Part shown: in pieces, positions 59,696 through 64,000 of the stretch
Layout of the letters: every line of letters begins with the position of its first letter
How positions within the stretch are numbered: position 1 is the first letter of the stretch
Assembly: GCF_003429005.1 (NCBI RefSeq)
Contig: NZ_QVQV01000001.1
Span: 1,047,864-1,111,863, forward strand
Direction: 5' to 3'
DNA length: 64,000 nucleotides
DNA from: Paraburkholderia sp. DHOC27
GTDB lineage: Bacteria > Pseudomonadota > Gammaproteobacteria > Burkholderiales > Burkholderiaceae
Notes under the pieces: generated by a model
The model's input: only the letters and a program-made list of their open reading frames with translations
Databases searched by the model: none
Told to the model about the DNA's origin: nothing
Program-made: the position numbers and the translations under genes

Positions 59696-59983
59696 CTATC
59701 GCCTCTGACCGCGATCCAATGCCTTGAACCGTTGATAGCTGATGTAAAAGCCGATCAAACAGACCGTCAACAAAGCCCAGTAGAAGTCGATCATGTGTTG
59801 CACGTATGTGTAGTCCATGTCCGCCCACACGACACGGCAGGAACCGCCGCCTTTATGCACGGGACACCGTTCGGCCGCGCCATACACGAGTCCATCAATC
59901 AAGCCGCCGACTGCGAAGAGGGCCATGACCACGGTACCGAACATCGCGAACCGAATGGGGTCTTCATCCGGGTGTCGATCCAT
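59696..59983 (-). CDS. Small integral membrane protein, two helices
   Basis: A 95-residue protein with helices at about 12-34 (AMFGTVVMALFAVGGLIDGLVYG) and 64-84 (MIDFYWALLTVCLIGFYISY), joined by a loop containing two cysteines (CPVHKGGGSC) that could pair outside the membrane. No family recognised. It starts at ATG 59983. It converges on the preceding small frame and stands alone. Confidence 0.6.
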   Translation of the reverse strand: MDRHPDEDPIRFAMFGTVVMALFAVGGLIDGLVYGAAERCPVHKGGGSCRVVWADMDYTYVQHMIDFYWALLTVCLIGFYISYQRFKALDRGQRR

Positions 59984-60121
59984 CGTTGAGTTTCCCCGTC
60001 ACGTGATTTTATTTATGCCGACGCGAATCATGACACAGGTTTTTACGGCGCGAAGGTATTCTATCTAACAGATAAACCGCTTCCGCCAGATCGAACGGGC
60101 TTCAACGCGCCCACCCCTCAC

Positions 60122-61432
60122 TCAATGTCCATGCCGCTCGCCGGCCCGAAGCGGTACCTGTTTCGTTTGACGGGCCAACAGCAGCGTCACCACGGCGGAA
60201 ACGGCCAGCGTCGCGCCAACCACGTAAAGGCCCGCTGCGTAGCCACCCGTTTCGTTCTTGAGCCATCCAATGGCGAACGGACCCACGAATCCGCCAAGAT
60301 TGCCGACCGAATTGATCATCGCAATGCCCGCAGCCGCACCGGCGCCGGACAGGAACATGCTCGGCATCGCCCACAACGGTGCCTTGGCGGCGCTGATGCC
60401 GATGTTCACGATCACGAGTGCCACAATGATCATCAGCGCGGTGGTCGCGTTGCCGGCAAACACGAAGCCAAGGCATGCCACCACGCATGGAATCACCACG
60501 TGCCATGTGCGCTCTTCCGTGCGGTCGGAATGCCTCGCCCATACGATCATCGCGATGACCGCGAGAACGCTCGGCACGCCGGCCAGCAGACCCGTTTCGA
60601 ACGATCCGAAGCCGTACTGACGAATGATGAGCGGCGCCCACAAGCCGAGCGTATACAACGCCGCGGAGGTGCCGAAGTAGATGAGAGCAAGCGCGAGCAC
60701 GCGTGGATCGCGCAAGGCGCTCAACGCACCAGCAGTGTGACCGGCATGCATCTGCCGTGCGTCGGCTTCCGTCTTCATCTTCGCGATTAGCCACGCGCGC
60801 TCTTCGGGTTGCAGCCATTGTGCCTTCGCTGGCGTATCCGTCAGATATTTGAGCACAAAGAAGCCGAGAACGATCGCGGGCACCGCTTCAAGAATGTAGA
60901 GCATCTGCCAGTCGGCAAACCCGGCAATGGGCGGCAGTTTCATGATGGCCCCGGAAATGGGCGAACCGATGGCTGTCGAGATTGGCGCCGCCGCCATGAA
61001 CCACGCCGCGGCGACCGCACGTTGGCGCGCCGGAAACCACAAACTCAGATACAGAATGATGCCGGGGAAAAAGCCAGCCTCGGCGATCCCGAGCAGAAAA
61101 CGCAGCGCATAGAAGCTGTTCGGCCCCACCACGAAGGCCGACGCAAATGAAACGAGCCCCCACGTGACCATCACCCGCGCAATCCAGCGCCGCGCGCCGA
61201 TTTTGTGCAGTATCAGGTTCGAAGGTACTTCGCACAGAAAGTAACCGATAAAGAACAGGCCGCCGCCAAGACCAAAGGCGGTTGGCGACAGGCCGATCGC
61301 CTTGTTCATCGAGAGCGCCGCGAATCCCACGTTGACGCGGTCGAGAAAACTCACGAAATACAGCAGCATCACGAACGGGATGATGCGCAGCATCAGCTTG
61401 CGCGTCACCCGGCTTTCGAGTTCGGTCATCAT
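60122..61432 (-). CDS. MFS transporter, anion:cation symporter family (tartrate transporter-like)
   Basis: A 436-residue 12-helix major facilitator of the ACS family. The start LMLRIIPFVMLLYFVSFLDRVNVGFAALSMNKAIGLS is diagnostic of this group (TtuB, PhT, hydroxyphenylacetate permeases), as are GGLFFIGYFLCEVPSNLILHKIGARRWIARVM and the PxxAxxS-like loops. It is predicted to import a hydroxy-dicarboxylate with protons. Lying 91 bp downstream of the tartrate dehydrogenase on the same strand, it is probably the tartrate uptake system. Confidence 0.9.
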   Translation of the reverse strand: MMTELESRVTRKLMLRIIPFVMLLYFVSFLDRVNVGFAALSMNKAIGLSPTAFGLGGGLFFIGYFLCEVPSNLILHKIGARRWIARVMVTWGLVSFASAFVVGPNSFYALRFLLGIAEAGFFPGIILYLSLWFPARQRAVAAAWFMAAAPISTAIGSPISGAIMKLPPIAGFADWQMLYILEAVPAIVLGFFVLKYLTDTPAKAQWLQPEERAWLIAKMKTEADARQMHAGHTAGALSALRDPRVLALALIYFGTSAALYTLGLWAPLIIRQYGFGSFETGLLAGVPSVLAVIAMIVWARHSDRTEERTWHVVIPCVVACLGFVFAGNATTALMIIVALVIVNIGISAAKAPLWAMPSMFLSGAGAAAGIAMINSVGNLGGFVGPFAIGWLKNETGGYAAGLYVVGATLAVSAVVTLLLARQTKQVPLRAGERHGH

Positions 61433-61523
61433 TGTCTCCTCCTGCGTGCGGGATGAGCAGGGGCCACGGCCGCCATATAGCGGCCGCGAGAGCGGGCTCC
61501 TGCTGAGCCGCCTGGGGCTTTGC

Positions 61524-62627
61524 TTAGGCTGCGCTGGTGGCGGGCACGGCGGCCACAGCGGCGTTTTCGATGAACGCGCAAACGGCTGCCGTCACCTGAG
61601 CGGTCGTTGCGGTGCCGCCAAGATCACGCGTATGCAGCCAGGGGTCCGCGGTCACGGCTTCGACGGCCTGCATTACGCGTTTTGCCGCGTCGAATTCGCC
61701 GAGGTGTTCGAGCAGCATGACCACGGACCAGAAGGTGCCGACCGGATTGGCGAGACCCTTACCCATGATGTCGAACGCTGAACCGTGGATGGGTTCGAAC
61801 ATCGAAGGAAAGCGGCGTTCTGGATCGATGTTGCCGGTTGGCGCAATGCCGAGGCTGCCCGCGAGCGCGGCAGCCAGATCACTCAGGATGTCGGCGTGCA
61901 GGTTGGTGGCGACGATCGTATCGAGGCTCGCCGGACGGTTGATCATGCGTGCCGTCGATGCATCCACCAGTTCCTTGTCCCAGGTGACGTCCGGGAATTC
62001 CTTCGAGATTTCGAGGGCGATTTCATCCCACATCACCATGGCGTGACGCTGCGCGTTGCTCTTCGTAATCACGGTCAGCAACTTGCGCGGACGGGATTGA
62101 GCGAGACGGAACGCGAAGCGCATGATTCGTTCGACGCCGGCGCGCGTCATGATCGACACGTCGGTCGCCGCTTCGATGGGATGCCCTTGATGGACCCGGC
62201 CACCCACGCCGGAGTATTCGCCTTCCGAGTTCTCGCGAACGATCACCCAGTTCAGATCTTCCGGTTTGCAGCGCTTGAGCGGCGCATCGATGCCCGGCAG
62301 GATGCGGGTCGGGCGGACGTTCGCGTACTGATCGAAGCCCTGGCAGATTTTGAGGCGCAGCCCCCACAGCGTGATGTGATCGGGAATCCTGGGGTCGCCA
62401 GCCGAACCGAACAGGATTGCGTCCTTGTTGCGGATGGCATCGAGTCCGTTGGCAGGCATCATGACACCGTGTTCGCGGTAGTAGTCGCCACCCCAGTCGA
62501 AGTCCTCGAATTCGAACGCAAATGACCTGGAGGTCCGGGCCAGCGTTTCCAGTACTTGCGCGCCGGCCGGCACGACTTCCTTGCCGATGCCGTCGCCGGG
62601 GATGGTTGCGATGCGATAGGTTTTCAT
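61524..62627 (-). CDS. ttuC: Tartrate dehydrogenase / D-malate dehydrogenase type enzyme
   Basis: A 367-residue member of the isocitrate/isopropylmalate dehydrogenase family, most like TtuC. Motifs are IATIPGDGIGKEVVPAG, FDWGGDYYREHGVMMPANGLDAIRNKDAILFGSAGDPRIPDH, the substrate-binding VRENSEGEYSGVGGR, and the metal-site IVATNLHADILSDLAAALAGSLGIAPTGNI. It oxidises tartrate or D-malate with NAD+, needing Mg2+ or Mn2+. ATG 62627 is chosen (MKTYRIATIP). It is flanked by a co-directional LysR gene and an ACS-family transporter, the set known as ttuABC. Confidence 0.9.
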   Translation of the reverse strand: MKTYRIATIPGDGIGKEVVPAGAQVLETLARTSRSFAFEFEDFDWGGDYYREHGVMMPANGLDAIRNKDAILFGSAGDPRIPDHITLWGLRLKICQGFDQYANVRPTRILPGIDAPLKRCKPEDLNWVIVRENSEGEYSGVGGRVHQGHPIEAATDVSIMTRAGVERIMRFAFRLAQSRPRKLLTVITKSNAQRHAMVMWDEIALEISKEFPDVTWDKELVDASTARMINRPASLDTIVATNLHADILSDLAAALAGSLGIAPTGNIDPERRFPSMFEPIHGSAFDIMGKGLANPVGTFWSVVMLLEHLGEFDAAKRVMQAVEAVTADPWLHTRDLGGTATTAQVTAAVCAFIENAAVAAVPATSAA

Positions 62628-62764
62628 GTCTCCGTCCATCAGGTGTAGTAGGTGTAGTGAACTCTACGCGTCCCGATGCGCGAAAACCGGTGCTGGACTC
62701 AAAGCGGCTTTAACCTGGATTCACAAATGGGAGAAGAGCGAGAACCTGAGGTATTCGCCAACTC

Positions 62765-63664
62765 TCAAACCCCCGCCAACCGTCCCTGAAGCCGTGGCCG
62801 CGCAAAGTCCAGAAACGCCCTCAACTTGAGCGGCACCGGCAGTTGTCCCGTATGCACCAGGCTGATCGGCAGCGGGGGCGGTTCGAACTTCTCCAGCACG
62901 AGCTGCAGCCTTCCTTCGCGCACGGCTGCGGCCGCCTGATAGGACAGCACGCGCGTCACACCGAGTCCGAACGCGGCTGTGTCGACGGCGGATTCCGCCG
63001 TGTTCGTCACGAGACGCGGCTCGATGCGCACCGCACGTTCGCTCTTGCCGGCGGGGAAATTCCAGGCACGCGCCGAGGTCAGTCCGTCGAAGGCCACGCA
63101 CGCATGCGCGCCCAGCTCATCCGGCGTCATTGGCGTGCCCCGGCTTGCCAGATACGCGGGACTCGCGCAGGTGACGATGCGCACCTCGCCGATGCTCATG
63201 GCCACCAGCGCGCTATCCGGCAGCGAGCCTACCCGCACGGCCACGTCGATGTGCTCTTCTAGCATGTGCGTGTTGCGATCCGTCAGGAACAGACGCGCGT
63301 CGATTTGCGGGTAGTGCGCAAGGAAATCAGCCAGAACCGGCGCGACGTGCAGCCGCCCGAACACCACCGGCGCGGTGATGACCAGGTAGCCTCGCGGCGC
63401 CGCATATTCGCCGGTGGCGGCACGTTCGGCCTCTCCAACCTCTTCGAGTATCCGCCGGCACGACGCCACGTAGGCCGCGCCCGCTTCGGTCAGCGAAAGC
63501 TGCCGGGTCGTCCGGTTCAGCAGGCGCGTTTTCAGATGCGCCTCGATCTCTCCCACCTTGCGGCTGACCGTTGCCAGCGGGATGTCCAGCCGGCGCGATG
63601 CGGCCGACAGGCTGCCTGCATCCACCACCTCGCACAGGATGGACATCGCTTCGAGTCGATCCAT
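62765..63664 (-). CDS. LysR-family regulator of the tartrate genes or the divergent AhpD-like gene
   Basis: A 299-residue LysR regulator with HTH MDRLEAMSILCEVVDAGSLSAASRRLDIPLATVSRKVGEIEAHLKTRLLNRTTR and an effector domain (APVVFGRLHVAPVLADFLAHYP; HIDVAVRVGSLPDS), of the CrgA/DmlR-like type. ATG 63664 begins the HTH. It is co-directional with the tartrate genes (137 bp gap) and divergent from the gene at 63785, so either could be the target; LysR convention favours the divergent gene. Confidence 0.9.
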   Translation of the reverse strand: MDRLEAMSILCEVVDAGSLSAASRRLDIPLATVSRKVGEIEAHLKTRLLNRTTRQLSLTEAGAAYVASCRRILEEVGEAERAATGEYAAPRGYLVITAPVVFGRLHVAPVLADFLAHYPQIDARLFLTDRNTHMLEEHIDVAVRVGSLPDSALVAMSIGEVRIVTCASPAYLASRGTPMTPDELGAHACVAFDGLTSARAWNFPAGKSERAVRIEPRLVTNTAESAVDTAAFGLGVTRVLSYQAAAAVREGRLQLVLEKFEPPPLPISLVHTGQLPVPLKLRAFLDFARPRLQGRLAGV

Positions 63665-63784
63665 CGTCCTCTCACTTTCTGGAAGAAAGATTCCCGATAT
63701 TACTGGATTCTCTTTGAATCGTGGAGTCCGTAAGATGACCTTCAAGTTGCTAGATGCAACCTTTCATTCACAGGAGAGTTCATC

Positions 63785-64000
63785 ATGTCGTCCCGTATCC
63801 ATACCCCCGCTACTGTCGCTGACGCACCCGCTGCATCCCACGGCCTGCTCGAAGCCGTCAACAAACAACTCGGCGTCGTGCCGAACCTGTTCCGCATGGT
63901 CGGCAACAGCCCGGCTGCACTCGAAGGCTATCTGAGCCTGATGGGCGCACTCGGCAAGGGCGAACTGTCGGCACCCACGCGTGAGCGTATCGCGCTGGCC
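63785..64000 (+). CDS. Carboxymuconolactone decarboxylase / AhpD-like protein, 3' end outside window
   Basis: The first 72 codons of an AhpD-superfamily protein: after MSSRIHTPATVADAPAA come EAVNKQLGVVPNLFRMVGNSPAALEGYLSLMGALGKGELSAPTRERIALA, the typical start of peroxidase-related or carboxymuconolactone-decarboxylase-like proteins. The CxxC catalytic motif would lie just past the window edge and cannot be checked. AGGAG precedes the ATG. It is divergent from the LysR gene, probably its regulator. Confidence 0.87.
   Translation, partial: MSSRIHTPATVADAPAASHGLLEAVNKQLGVVPNLFRMVGNSPAALEGYLSLMGALGKGELSAPTRERIALA

Noticed and set aside
1..64000. Search for tRNA genes, CRISPR repeats, IS ends and phage genes
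   Set aside because: No regularly spaced repeats, no cloverleaf-like sequence with anticodon arm, and no transposase or integrase reading frame were seen by eye.

Overview
The window looks like chromosomal DNA of a Burkholderiaceae soil or plant-associated bacterium (Paraburkholderia, Caballeronia or Burkholderia type). The basis is high GC, strong GC bias at third codon positions, DUF3331 and DUF4148 proteins, and many LysR, GlxA-type and short-chain dehydrogenase genes. I see no rRNA, tRNA, CRISPR array, insertion sequence or phage gene. Both ends cut genes: corA at the left and a carboxymuconolactone-decarboxylase/AhpD-like gene at the right.

0-2.6 kb: 3' part of corA, a SnoaL-like exported protein, and an XRE/MmyB-type regulator with a perfect 24-bp palindrome in front of it.

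2.6-32.2 kb is the most striking region: two parallel catabolic modules. Module I (2.6-12.8 kb, all +) runs CUT2-type sugar ABC transporter, zinc alcohol dehydrogenase, 3-hydroxyisobutyrate-dehydrogenase-like enzyme, YciI-like protein, hydroxyquinol 1,2-dioxygenase, maleylacetate reductase and a PRISE-type reductase. Module II (12.9-32.2 kb) starts with a cytoplasmic regulator that joins a winged HTH to a solute-binding-protein domain. Divergent from it run YciI, alcohol dehydrogenase, hydroxyquinol dioxygenase, maleylacetate reductase, two ketopantoate-reductase-family enzymes and an SDR. Beyond these lie another dehydrogenase, a LysR regulator, an SDR, a second CUT2 transporter and a Dabb-EboE-BKACE-like operon. 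Together the modules suggest that an imported polyol or cyclic sugar-like compound is oxidised and aromatised to a hydroxyquinol-type intermediate, cleaved to maleylacetate and reduced to 3-oxoadipate. The substrate is unknown, and no hydroxylase that would make hydroxyquinol is visible.

32.4-35.5 kb: a MarR regulator beside a tautomerase carrying the whole catalytic set of cis-3-chloroacrylate dehalogenase, a TetR regulator with its probable SDR target, and a DUF4148 protein.

35.5-56.7 kb: a second set of duplications. There are two near-identical aldehyde dehydrogenases, two SDR plus DJ-1/PfpI operons (one DJ-1 protein cytoplasmic, one exported), three GlxA-type regulators and several LysR regulators. 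Between them lie a three-gene molybdenum hydroxylase with a triheme cytochrome c and a DUF3331 protein. A conserved motif of about 28 bp recurs upstream of three loci here and is a candidate shared operator.

56.8-64 kb: an azoreductase with a divergent LysR gene, a cupin, an OmpR-type response regulator with a degenerate receiver, a BON lipoprotein, two small membrane proteins, a tartrate operon (LysR, tartrate dehydrogenase, MFS transporter) and the start of an AhpD-like gene. All functional calls come from reading the sequence; no database search was possible.
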